DNA from: Solanum dulcamara | Lineage: Eukaryota > Streptophyta > Magnoliopsida > Solanales > Solanaceae | NCBI RefSeq assembly: GCF_947179165.1 | Contig: NC_077244.1 | Span: 71,408,144 to 71,472,143 of the forward strand | Direction: 5' to 3' | DNA length: 64,000 bases | Shown: positions 38,299-49,079 of the stretch, in pieces | Numbering within the stretch: the stretch's first letter is position 1 | Layout: every line of letters begins with the position of its first letter | Program-made: the position numbers and the translations under genes | The notes under the pieces: generated by a model | What the model was told of the DNA's origin: nothing | The model's input: the letters and a program-made list of their open reading frames with translations, nothing else | Database searches by the model: none

Positions 38299-38481
38299 CA
38301 AGGGCGGAGACACCTTACAATCAGGGGGTTCATCCGAACCTCCTTCGGCGAAGAATTATACTATTTATACATGGTTAAAATAATATTTTATGTATATATA
38401 AAAGATGTCGAACCTTCTTCAGCTAGTGTCTATTTTTTCAGATTTTGAACTCTCTTATTAAAAATTTTGGCTCTGCCACTG
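38299..38481. mobile_element. hAT-type MITE, CAGTGGCGG family, copy 4
   Basis: A 183-bp element starts CAAGGGCGGAGACACC and ends TGGCTCTGCCACTG. Flanks GAGATCCG (38291-38298) and GAGATTCG (38482-38489) match in 7 of 8 positions. It is inserted in the C/T-rich degenerate array. Shared interior words with the copy at 7459 include TTCGGCGAAGAATTATACT with small changes. Confidence 0.88.
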
Positions 38482-39518
38482 GAGATTCGATCCGATTTTG
38501 ACCTAGAACTCGAGACCCGAGCTTCGACCCAGATTTGGGACCTGACCCCGAGTTGGGACCAAAGTACTGGGACCCAAATCCTGACTCATTAAAAAAATCA
38601 AAGTAAATCTCAAGTAATAAATCTAAATTAAAGTAAATCTTAAGAATAGACTAGAAATAGTCTAATATTGAGCTAATTAATTGAAGATCACTTTCAAAAT
38701 GAGTTAGGTTAGGACGAGGTAAAATCAGCCTAATATGAAATAATCTTATGCCCACCCCTTAAAATGTTGGGCAATTTGGACGGGCCATCACTTTTTGGCC
38801 ATATAACAGCCCCACTGTAGCATTAATGAATTTGTAGGCCTAGCTATGGGAATGTTTTGCAGAAAAAGGACCACTGGAAGTTGGATATCAATGTCGAAGT
38901 TAAGGTTTGAGGATGACTGACATACTAGTTAATTTCGACAACGTATGTTTTAAATGTATCTCTTTGTTGTTCACTATTTCACTTTTTATTTTAATTAAAT
39001 AAATAAATGTAGAGTTTAACTTAAATGCAACGCAGATTTATTCTGCTTCTTCTTTTATGAACATTATTATTAGGTTAAAATTACCTACAATGGTAGTCTA
39101 AACAATTAAGTAATTAACTTGCTATAACTAGAGAGTGCATGCACTGTAAACAAAATTAAACAAAGAAATTAGGGATAGTGAAGTCATGATATTGTGGTTA
39201 AAATTATGACGTTGAATATTCAACAGTCTTGAGAGACAATTAAATGCCACATACTATAGTTTATCTCCGTCAGTAATTAATGGTAAGCATCCTTGTCAAA
39301 AAAGATAAGATAAGAATCTTAATTTTATCCTCCCATGAAAGAGATGCAATTTTCAGTCCTATTCTTCAAAACATCATCAAAAGGGACCGTAGCCTTTGGG
39401 CCTTAATTTCCTTAACCAGTCCATTCATTCTAGTGCCAAGCAAACATAAGTCCAAATGGAAAGATTGTTGGGCCAAATTCTTCCAAGTGATGTGATTTTG
39501 GCCTTTATACTACAATAT

Positions 39519-40330
39519 AGGAAAAATTAAGTTCATGCCCCATAAAAGCAAAATAATTACAGACAAATACTCATTTACAATTCATACCCCCCAAAGCATG
39601 AGATTCGCGACCAAGATAGCATCGTAGTATCATATACTGACATGGTATCATTGAATCTACTTTGATCCTTAATGATATCACCACAGTATATCTATATATC
39701 ATCATGGTATTATTGATGTCTACTTCAATCCTTCGGCTACATTTTCATGTAACTAACATGATATCATTAAGAATCATTTCATATAATCATTAAGGACCGT
39801 TTCATACAAATGTTGAATGATATCATCATAGTATATATATATATATATATATATTGTGATGGTATCATAAATGTTTTCCTAAATCATTCGATATTACATG
39901 AATGACACTTTTAAAATCCTCAATGATACCATAACAATATATTGATACCTTATCGGTATCATATAGGATTGAACTATTTTTTTTAAGAAATAAAAATAAA
40001 ATAATTAAGAGAAAATTGTTAGAATCACAATCTTATTTATTAAACTAATTAGTAAATATATTTTTTATGATATTCCATCGGTATATTGATACCATATCGA
40101 TATCATATAGGACTGCGCTTAATCCTTTATGATATTCCATCGGTATATGATACCATATCGGTATCATGTAGGGTGGGCGCTAACGTCAACTCACGAATTT
40201 AAAAATAATTAAAAGGGGTACATGGGTAATTAGTTTGGCCATATGCGTACTCGAAGGAATTATTTTGGGGTGGGTATGGGGTGGTAAATAGTTTGTTTAA
40301 AAGGTCTATTTTATGTAGTTTTCCTAATAA
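39519..40330. repeat. AT-rich block of TGGTATCAT / ATGATACCA words
   Basis: Between 39600 and 40180 the word TGGTATCAT, its complement and close variants recur many times without strict period. A near-duplicate CGGTATATTGATACCATATC segment occurs at about 40079 and 40141. The outer ends (TAGGAAAAATTAAG and GTAGTTTTCCTA) are loosely inverted, so the block may be one MITE-like element. A (TA)n run lies at about 39834-39854. Confidence 0.45.
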
Positions 40331-41924
40331 TATATTATATTGTCTTAATTATGAATTATAGTACTATTTTTATTCTTACAAAAAATAGCTTTAACTTTTT
40401 TTTTCTATATTCAAAAGTAGCTAAACACATATATAATACATATCTAACTCAATTTTTATATAGTACCCCATAAACTAATTTGAATATTTGAAATTCAGAT
40501 ATAATACATTTTTACTAAGAGAACAAAAATAAACAATAATTGTAATACATTTTGAATTTAATAAATTATAATATTATAGGTGTGAATATACAATCAATTT
40601 TTTTTTAATACAAAATATATTATAAATATTATATGTGACTTTCAACATTTCAGCTTTATTTAAATTAGTTTACGTTATTAAAAATGTATTATGTTTATTC
40701 TAAAATGAGGGGAGTTTGATTATTGTTCAAAGTTGAGGGGGTGGAGGTGGAAGTGTTTGAGTTTAAACGCAAAGTTTGGGGGTGAAAATGATTTTCACCC
40801 ATTCATAATAATATATATATTGAATTCGAATCGTATTACATTATTGTTTATAGTTAATATAATTTTTCAGAGTTTCATCTCTTATTTTACGGTGAATCAC
40901 CACCACCAGACTATCACGGGACTACCACTATAGCTCTAAATTATCACGCAATCCACCCATGCACCCAAAAAAATCCACCAAAATTATGAAAGTATTTCCA
41001 ACGAAAACATGGATCTAAACGACGTCGTCAAAGCCATAACAACCACTAAAAGTCTAAAACTCCCTTTTACCCCATTTTTTTTTGTGCAAACACCACCACC
41101 CATATCGTACTCCGCTCCTTTTTCGTCCTCTTTGTCTTCTCCGACAAACTCACGACGTCAAAGTGGTTAACAAACAACGTTACAATATATTCACTTAATC
41201 GATCTTGACGTTCTCCATCTTGTGTACACCAAATCAAGAGATTCCATCCAAGAAGTAGTTGCCGAATAGAGTTTTTTAGCCAAATATGTACACTAATCAA
41301 AAAAGATGAAGGATAATCTATACACTAATCAAAAAAGATATCTATTGAAGATCATATGGATTTGAAGTTGAAAATAATAGGAAAACGATAAACATGGATT
41401 TGAATGACACTAGCAAAGCCATTTCCGTCGAGGTTGGCCTAAGAAGGAGAGAGATGATTGGAGCAATAAGTGATTTTAACTATTAGGCTATAGACGGTAA
41501 TAAAAAAGGTACCAAAAAAGATAATAATTAATCTAAAAGAATTCATATATGTTAAAATTTCAATAATTTTTTGTTGTTTCTATTTTAATCAATTACATTT
41601 TTCTTATTATTAGTTTATGCACCAAAAAAAGCAAATACAGAAAGAAGCAAGGAATTTCTAACGTTAAATTTAACTTTGATTACTATATAGTTATTTAATG
41701 ACAAGGGAAATACTACAATAAAATAATACTAATAATTTTTTTTAAAAAAGAAAAAGTTTGTTTTTTAAAATATAAGTAATATTCAAGTCAGCAGTTAAGT
41801 AATCTTTTAACTATAGTACTGTAGTAGTAATTCCAGTTATATACTGTCATATATTAGATGTGTCAAAGTCACAGCTTACGGCAAAAAGCCGAAATGGCAA
41901 CGTGTCATTTACTTATTGGCTTTG

Positions 41925-42044
41925 AAAAAACCTAAAACCCTTATTATGTTGGTGTCTCAAACAGACAGGTTATTGCCGTTTAGGGTTTAAGCAGAATCAA
42001 GAAAAAGCAGTTAGGCAGCTCTGTTCCTAAGCTGCTGTGTGATA
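41925..42044 (+). promoter_or_regulatory. NRP promoter/5' UTR with telo-box
   Basis: A telo-box is present as TAGGGTTT at 41981-41988, and AAAACCCTT occurs at about 41934. The start codon follows about 60 bp downstream. Telo-boxes are frequent in promoters or leaders of plant genes linked to cell division and translation, consistent with a histone chaperone. Confidence 0.5.
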
Positions 42045-45000
42045 ATGGTGGTTGACAAAGGGAAGAAGCAGAAAGTGGAAGAGGAAGACTACATTGATGA
42101 AAAGCTCATTTTATCCATTGAAAAATTGCAAGAAATACAAGACGAGCTTGAAAGGGTAAATTTCTATCAATAAATCCTGGAAATATTCCTTTTCATTCCA
42201 ATACTTGGTAATTTGTCGATTTTTTTAAAACTAGAAATTCCTTAAAGAAAAGATTCCATTTTTATTGTAGAAAATTAGGTAGTAGCTAAGTCTTGCTCGG
42301 AGGCCGATTGCAGGATTTGAAGTTTATGGGTTCTCAAACGATCTCAAATTTAATTTTAATTTTTTTTTTAGTACTATAAGGTATCCGAGAGGATTAGGAG
42401 GGGGGTAGGTTAGATTTAGCAGTTTCAATTTCTGCCACTGAACCAAGCACTTACTTTGTTTGTGGGTTCCCAACAAATATTAGTATATATTTAGTGTCTG
42501 CCCAAAAGTCATTGGGTTCTGGAACCCCCACCCTACCCGTGCATCCGTCCCTGGTCTCGTTAGGTGTGCATTGAGCTGTTAATCTCAATGCAGAGCAGGT
42601 TGTCCGAGTGGAAAGTCTCTGACTTTCTTTTTCTTCTTTGGGTGTTTGGGTTGGGTTTGGGGGGGGGGGAGTCTTGAATTTATGCTGTCAATAAAAATGG
42701 GCCAGAATATTACTGATGGAGCTTCCTTAATTCCACTTTTTCCATTGTTAAACCGAGTAAGCTTTAATACATTAAACATCCTTGTATGTATTCTAACATT
42801 GCTCCAAAAGTTGTCTAGTTTGTCCATGACTCTGACATGAGAAATTTGGAAGACCATAATATGATTCCTTTTTAGAGTGGACATAAACTGTTGCTTTTAT
42901 TAAATCATATGGTAGAACTTTAAAGCTAAATTAACAATGAGAGCAATCTTGTTTATATGCTTTTATTTCATCGTACCTCCAAAGTTCCCTTCACCAATAG
43001 GTGAGCTTGTTAGGGAGATAATTGTGCTTTAGGCTGGCGAGGCCACATAGCACATATCTTGCACGGAAGATATTCATCTTTTGGTTTTATTCATAGGCAT
43101 TTTACTATTTCAGCTGCGTTTTGTATGTTCTTAACAAGATAGGTGACCAATAGCTTATTTCTAAATTGAGTAAAATGTCCAAATCATGGCATCAAAAGTT
43201 GATGAAAATTGGAATTATTAGATGTGTTAGTTCTAATTTATGAAGGGGAGCCTTAGAGTAACTGGTAAAGTTGCTTCCATGTGACCAGGAGGTCACGGGT
43301 TCAAGCCTTGGAAACAGCCTCTAGCAGAAATGTAAGGTAAGACTGCGTACAATAGACCCTTGTGGTCAGGCCCTTCCCCGGACCCCACGCATAACAAGAG
43401 CTTTAGTGCACCGGGCTGCCCTTTTTTTTTAGTTCTAATTTATCTTTTATGTTTAAAAAATTTGTGAAACTTCACTGGTGTAGAAAATGTTAGAAGAATA
43501 ATAAAGAATATAAAGAGTCCCGTCTTGGGGATCTATCGAAGTTCAACTACCAAACCTCATCGAAGCATATTTCTATGAATATTTTCAGATAAATACCTCA
43601 ACATATTATTGACCAACAGAAAAAGTTATCAGCTTTTTTGTCTTTCTTTCAGATGGAAACAAAAATTTGAGAGATCTTCGCTGGCCATGTACTGCCTTAG
43701 ATTTCTTGTAATAGAACAAAGTGCAGTTAACAGAATTTAGAGCATGCTAATTTTCATTCTTTGCAATGTATGTAACTTTATTTCAAAAGATTTTGGGGGA
43801 GTAATTGCTATTCGAATAATGTGATCTGTTTGTCTTATGTGTATTCTTTGTTCAAGTGAATATTGAAGCCTTTTTTCTTTTTTAAATTAATAAATACGTC
43901 TAGTCTAAAAGCTTCTAAAAAAAATTCCGTTGAATTGAGGTGTTATTTCCAATATGGTTGCAGTTCAATTCTAAGAACCTCTTTTCCAGAGCTGCTAGGT
44001 TCCTCTGTTACATTACGATCAAAATACAAATACATGGAATCCAGGAAGATCAATAGATGGAGATATCCCAATAGGATTCAGCATGCTAGTGTCTACCACC
44101 CAATCCGTCCCTTCCTTCTTATTCTCTATACATGTCTTTCTCTGCTCCCTCCGCCATAAATTGAAATTCATGTTCACGTATCTGAAGGGTATACGAAGAG
44201 TACAAGCTACAAATCTATGCACTTATGGGATTTCTTTATTTGTATGTCATATGTAACTATGCATACATGATATCACTGGCAGTGTCGCGGTGTTTTATCT
44301 TTTGCAGCTACACACTGAAAGTTTAATCATTTGGCAAACTATCAACTTTTACGGGTTCACAATAACTAGCTTGGATCAATTTGCTAGAAGTTTTTCTTTT
44401 GCTGTTTAACTCTGTAAGATAAGATGGGATGCCCTTGGTTTTAATTGTTAACCGGTATATCAATTTTGCTGTCAGATCAATGAGAAAGCAAGTGACGAAG
44501 TGTTGGAAGTAGAACAGAAGTACAACAAGATCCGCAAGCCTGTTTATGATAAGCGAAATGATATCATTAACTCTATTTCTGACTTCTGGTTGACTGCTGT
44601 TAGTGGCCTCATCTGATCCTTTTCTCTCTATATATTTCTGGACTTCTGAAGTAGTTTTTACACAATAATTTATCTCATTTGCTTGCAGTTTTATAGTCAT
44701 CCTGTTCTTGGCGACCTTCTAACTGAAGAGGACCAAAAGGTTTGATTCTAATTTGTTGTATATAATCTTCTGAAACAAACCATTTTCTCCAATATTAACA
44801 CCCGCTTAATTAGCAAAGTTTCTTATCTGATACTCTGTCAAAGTACAGTTTGAATGGCTGCTTACGTTCTGATCTGAATCTCGTAATGTTACTGCCTTCT
44901 TTCTTGCTAGATTTTCAAATTCTTAAGTTCTATTGAAGTGGAAGACTCGAAAGATGTGAAATTCGGTTATTCAATCACATTTGTGAGTTCATTACTCTCT

Positions 45001-48000
45001 TGAGAATGAAAATAATTAGTACATTAGAATCTTGTGTTTGCTGGGATGTGGAATGCTGATGACTCCTCGTCTTCCTCACAGAACTTTAAGCCCAATCCTT
45101 TCTTTGAAAATTCAAAGCTCTCAAAGACCTATACCTTCCTTGAAGATGGACCTACAAAAATCACAGCTACAACAATAAAATGGAAAGACGGCAAGGTGAG
45201 TCGTCCATTTGCTACTTGACAAAGGTTACACATCTGTAGCTTATCCGTTTACTCTCACTATATATGTTGTTTGACTTTTGAAGGGCATTCCTAATGGTGT
45301 TATTCGGGAGAAGAAAGGAAGCAAGCGATCCCATGCTGAAGAAAGGTCAGCTTACAGATCTAGCATTTCTTAGGAATGTTATCTTTTTTGTAAGGCTATT
45401 AATTGTTTGTAATAAGTCTTTCAATTTGCAACTGATATATCGTCGGAACCTTGGTTCATCTTACAATAGAAAAATAGGTTTGCTCACACATTAAACCAGG
45501 TTGTGATCTCTACCTCAGGAATACATAATCTTGTATAGCGCATTTTCGTAATTAAAGCTCACCTATAGCTGGTTAATTTTAGTCTGATCCTTGAAATAAC
45601 ATACCAACCTAATCTTATGTTCCAGTAGTGGGCAGAATTGCCTGCTGTTATGTGTTTACTTTTCTATGGAGTCGAGTGCGAAATATATTGCTCCATCCAT
45701 CACAAAAAGAAATGACAGGATCAAATATAAAAGCCAAATCACTAATTTCGCTTTGATTTCTGACATCCAATTGTTGAAATTTTTGAAATAAAATTTACAT
45801 ATTCAGGAACTATATAAAAGTACGACAAATTCAGGAACTATATAAAAGTACAACAAATAATAACTTATTATAACTAAAAATATTACTTATAAACGTTTTG
45901 GAAAAAATCTTTCTCAAGAAAACCGATTTGAGTTCCCAAATAGTAAGTGCAAAATATGGCAGTTAGTGCAGGCTGTGCAGCTATGTTGAAGCTATTTACA
46001 ACTCTGTGCACTCACTAAGTTTTTTGTCTACAACATTCTGTGACTATCCTCATAAAGTCACAAATCACTCAGTACAAAGTTGGTACAGGGACTGAACATG
46101 TGCTCGATGCTTTGTCTTCTGTTCTCTTAATTGTAGCTGTACTGTAAATAAAAGCTAAATGTCATATTCATGGTCATCCTAACTCAGTTGCTTTTCACTT
46201 GTTTTTCCATACAGCTTCTTCACCTGGTTCAGTGAAGCCAATAAAAAGGATGACAGCGATGATGATGAAAATGAGGTTCTTGAGATTCAGGATGAGGTAA
46301 AATCTAAATCTTCAGCAGATCATTAAGATTTTTGTTGCTCTTTTATTTTTTGGATGGGAGAAGGGGAGCATAATTTAGGTGTTATGGTGCATAAAGTCTT
46401 TTGCACTTCAAAGTTATACTTTTGTTTTCTGGTTTGCAGGTTGCTGAAATAATCAAGGATGACTTGTGGCCAAACCCTTTGACTTATTTTAGCAATGTTA
46501 GTCCGTACTGCGGCTCTTATTTCCTTTATCTGTTAATCAAGATTTAGTCATGCATTTTTAACTTGATAACACTATCCAAGATTTACCTTACCACAGGAGC
46601 CTGATGAAGAAGATTTTGAGGGTGATGAAGGTGGTGATGAGGTAAAGCAACATTCTTGCTAATTGTCGTCATAACTTGTGCACATCATTTGCTGTATAAA
46701 AGTCATACTTAGTCATCTGTGGCTGTAATATGTCCTCCTTTTGGGCTTACTTTTTTTTTTCTTTCCTAGGCCCACATGGTATGAGGGTGAAAGAGGACTA
46801 TTGGAAAAAGTTTCTAAATAAGGCCTTAGTAACTTTAGTAGTAGAATTCAAGTGTTTGACCCTGCTTGGTTGTCGCCTTGGGTGATTTTGCTGTCGTATA
46901 AGTCGATTTGTTGTCCTTGTGAGTTGAGTTGCTCATGTTGACTTCAGAATTTACGTTGTAGTTTCCAATACGTAGTTTAATGGTTTTCTCAAGTACTAGA
47001 TATAATTTTATTCCTACCTCCCACTTCACTATCACGTCAAGTAGAAAGAGTCTCTACTCAAGTTAGTAGGCTTTCATTGTTTCTTCAAGAACTTTCCTTC
47101 TGTTATGTATGTCTAAAAGAAGCGTTTTGACGAGAAGTTGGGTGGATATCAAGTTGGGTGTAATAGAAGGCGGAGTCAAGACATGTGAGGGAGAAAAGGG
47201 AAGGGTATTGTGAAGGAAGTCCTGGATCGAAGTCTCTAAAGATGCCATCTTAAAAGCATCATAAAGGGGAGTAGGGGATTCTTTTATACTTGTAAATACA
47301 TTTGTTTCACCACCTTCTTGGTGCTATTCAATGAAAATATGTTAACTTGGTACTCCCTCTGTCTCATTTTATGTGGCACCCTTTCCTTTTTAATCCGTCC
47401 TAAAATGAATGTCACCTTACTATAACAAGAAACAATTTAACTTTAAAATTCTCTTTTTACCTTTAATGAAATGAATCTCAACCACACAAATATGTAAGGA
47501 TTGTTTTAGACCATAAGTTTTAAAAGTCTTTCTTTTTTTCTTAAACACCGTGCCAAGTCAAACGGTGCCACGTAAAATGGGACTGAGGGAGTATAAAACA
47601 AATGCATAATAAGGAAGAGGATGAAACCATAGCTTTTGGTTTTATCTGGCAGGAGGGTATTGGTTGGGGACTCTTTCTTTCAGAAGATCAAAGTTATCTT
47701 TGTTTTTGAGAACAATCAAGTATCTTTTCTGACAAAGAATTTGTGCTTATTTTCTTCTTTTCTTTCCCTTGGGCCTAGGGAGAGAGGTCCTGTTGGAACC
47801 TTACACTTTTTGCTTAGGATAAGAGGAGGGATTGGGTTTCTTACTGTTGTTTCACTTTCCTAGCCAAAAGGAGGTAAAAATGGAACATGTATGATTCCTT
47901 CAAGAGTTGGGATTTTCACCTCACCGAACAACATGAGTAGGAAGATATGCAATTATGTGCAATTGCCCCTATATCTTCTTACCTTTTCCTCTGCTGTTTC

Positions 48001-48458
48001 TGAACTTAAAGAGTGGTGCATGGTTGAAGCTTGACAAGGATCAGCATTGGGTACTTTGATTGAATTTGGCGTTTGGCATATATTCTGGATACAATGCAAA
48101 TATATTTTATGGTTGAAAAATTGTTCATGGGGGTCTATCACTGCATGCTCATCATTCTTTTTGGAAGATGAATGTACCATTCAGATAGTAAACTTATTGA
48201 TTAGTTTAGTCGTGGATATTTGACTACGGTCATAAAGTTCTTCCTGATTTTTCCAGTATAATATGTGAAAATAAGTTGTGTATATGGTGCTAAAATGAAA
48301 GATGTTCTTTTCTGCCTTGGTATGGTTTGGTTGATTTAATTTGAATTCCTATGCAGGGCGAAGGCTCTGAAGAGGAAGAGGAAGAGGAAGAGGAAGAGGA
48401 AGAGGAAGAGGAAGAGGAAGGAGAGGAAGACGATGAAGATGACGAAAAAGACAAATGA
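42045..48458 (+). CDS. NRP: NAP1-related protein (SET/NRP) histone chaperone
   Basis: Ten exons (42045-42155, 44476-44598, 44689-44739, 44911-44982, 45082-45195, 45284-45345, 46215-46296, 46440-46496, 46597-46641, 48357-48458) join in phase to 272 residues. Order: short basic N-terminus, dimerisation helix ([18 protein letters not shown]), [17 protein letters not shown], the earmuff core ([38 protein letters not shown]), [17 protein letters not shown] and an acidic tail. This is the order of Arabidopsis NRP1/NRP2, homologues of human SET/TAF-I. Such proteins bind H2A-H2B in nucleus and cytosol and act in nucleosome assembly, root growth and DNA recombination. The tail carries a run of about 17 Glu encoded by GAG/GAA repeats. 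Introns 1 and 9 are long and hold a SINE and a Stowaway MITE. NRP versus classical NAP1 is decided by the short length and these motifs. Confidence 0.94.
42300..42560. repeat. Diverged MITE-like repeat in NRP intron 1
   Basis: The left side reads CGGAGGCCGATTGCAGGATTTG and the right side ACCCGTGCATCCGTCCCTGG, loosely inverted. TTCTGCCACTGAACC occurs inside. It resembles old hAT-type repeats of the Solanaceae, but ends are uncertain. Confidence 0.35.
43242..43430 (+). mobile_element. tRNA-derived SINE in NRP intron 1
   Basis: An RNA polymerase III A box (about GAGTAACTGGTAAAG) and B box (GGGTTCAAGCC near 43308) lie in a block that ends with a T-run. A 15-bp direct repeat TTAGTTCTAATTTAT flanks it at 43227-43241 and 43429-43443. 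Body words such as TGCGTACAATAGACCC and GTGCACCGGGCTGCCC are those of the abundant Solanaceae SINE families. It is full-length or nearly so and in the sense orientation of the gene. Confidence 0.93.
47353..47591. mobile_element. Stowaway-like MITE in NRP intron 9
   Basis: A 239-bp element starts CTCCCTCTGTCTCATTTTAT and ends with the inverted ATGGGACTGAGGGAG, with TA on both sides (47351-47352 and 47592-47593). A GTGGCACC near the left is mirrored by GGTGCCAC near the right. Confidence 0.88.
48369..48428 (+). repeat. Coding (GAGGAA)n hexamer repeat
   Basis: About nine copies of GAGGAA/GAAGAG encode an uninterrupted poly-glutamate run in the NRP acidic tail. Such exonic repeats can vary in length without frameshift, since the unit is two codons. 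Confidence 0.92.
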
Positions 48459-49079
48459 TACTGTTAATGGGCCTTGTATTTGATTAGAATTCTCTTCTTC
48501 AATGTTTCAATCATCATAGTTGGTATCTGGAAAGAAGCTTCATATTGCAGAAAAAATGGAATTATATATAGGGGTGACTTCTTTTTGGCTACAATGAGCT
48601 TTTTCTTACATTTTCTTCTTCCTTTAACCTTTACTTTTAACCTTTTTAATATTAAGTTTGTATTTTTTAACTTCATGATTCTTCCAATGCAAAAAGGAAA
48701 AGAAAGGAAGTGGGGGTTATAAATGGGGGGAAACTTTTTAGGGAAAAGAAGGGTACTTACCTCATTAAGGAAATAACATACTGGTAAATTGTCACCTCAC
48801 ATATTTGTCGTGGCATTAACAACGTCATGTATTTCCTTAAAATATCCACTTGATTCCAAATCCGTATTAGGTGGAAACTCAATATTATTGTGAAGATAAT
48901 GGTCCAACACAGTTATTAATGACTAAAATATTATTATTTCTTATTTGGCGTTTGGTACACTGAATAAGGACAATAATTTTAAAATAACATTTTGGATTAA
49001 TTTTATCTCATGTTTGTATCTTGAGATTATTTTATTCCACTTGTTTTTATGTTTATAATGTCTGTCCACATGACAGAGT
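48459..49079. other. Spacer between NRP and the dioxygenase gene
   Basis: The interval of 620 bp holds the NRP 3' UTR and the dioxygenase promoter. A TTTGGCGTTTGGTACACTGA word at about 48942 resembles one end of the MITE at 20262, but no partner end is visible. Nothing else is recognised. Confidence 0.4.

Larger units (their letters stand above)
37293..38762. repeat. Composite region with nested MITEs and degenerate GACCCGA repeats
   Basis: The ends AAGGATGTCAAATGGG and ATGCCCACCCCTT are loosely inverted, like hAT-type MITEs of this plant group. Inside lie a MULE-like MITE (37341-37733) and a hAT MITE (38299-38481). From about 37861 to 38581 the plus strand is a degenerate array of CGAGACCC, TTTGACC and GATCCGA words with no fixed period. 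There is no open frame. The outer boundary is uncertain. Confidence 0.45.
34583..41924. other. Gene-free, repeat-rich spacer between PKS and NRP
   Basis: No coding region is supported over 7.3 kb. The part after the PKS stop will hold its 3' UTR. The rest contains several MITEs, a C/T-rich degenerate repeat (37861-38581), an array of TGGTATCAT words (39600-40180) and AT-rich filler. Around 40880-41430 there are His/Thr-like CCACCA words and a near-duplicate ACTAATCAAAAAAGAT pair at 41293 and 41324, with no gene-like frame. Confidence 0.45.

Noticed and set aside
42596..42640. A tRNA-Leu/Ser-like 5' end (GTTGTCCGAGTGG)
   Set aside because: Only the D-arm-like start fits. No anticodon stem, T arm with GGTTCGA or acceptor complement follows, so it is not a tRNA gene.
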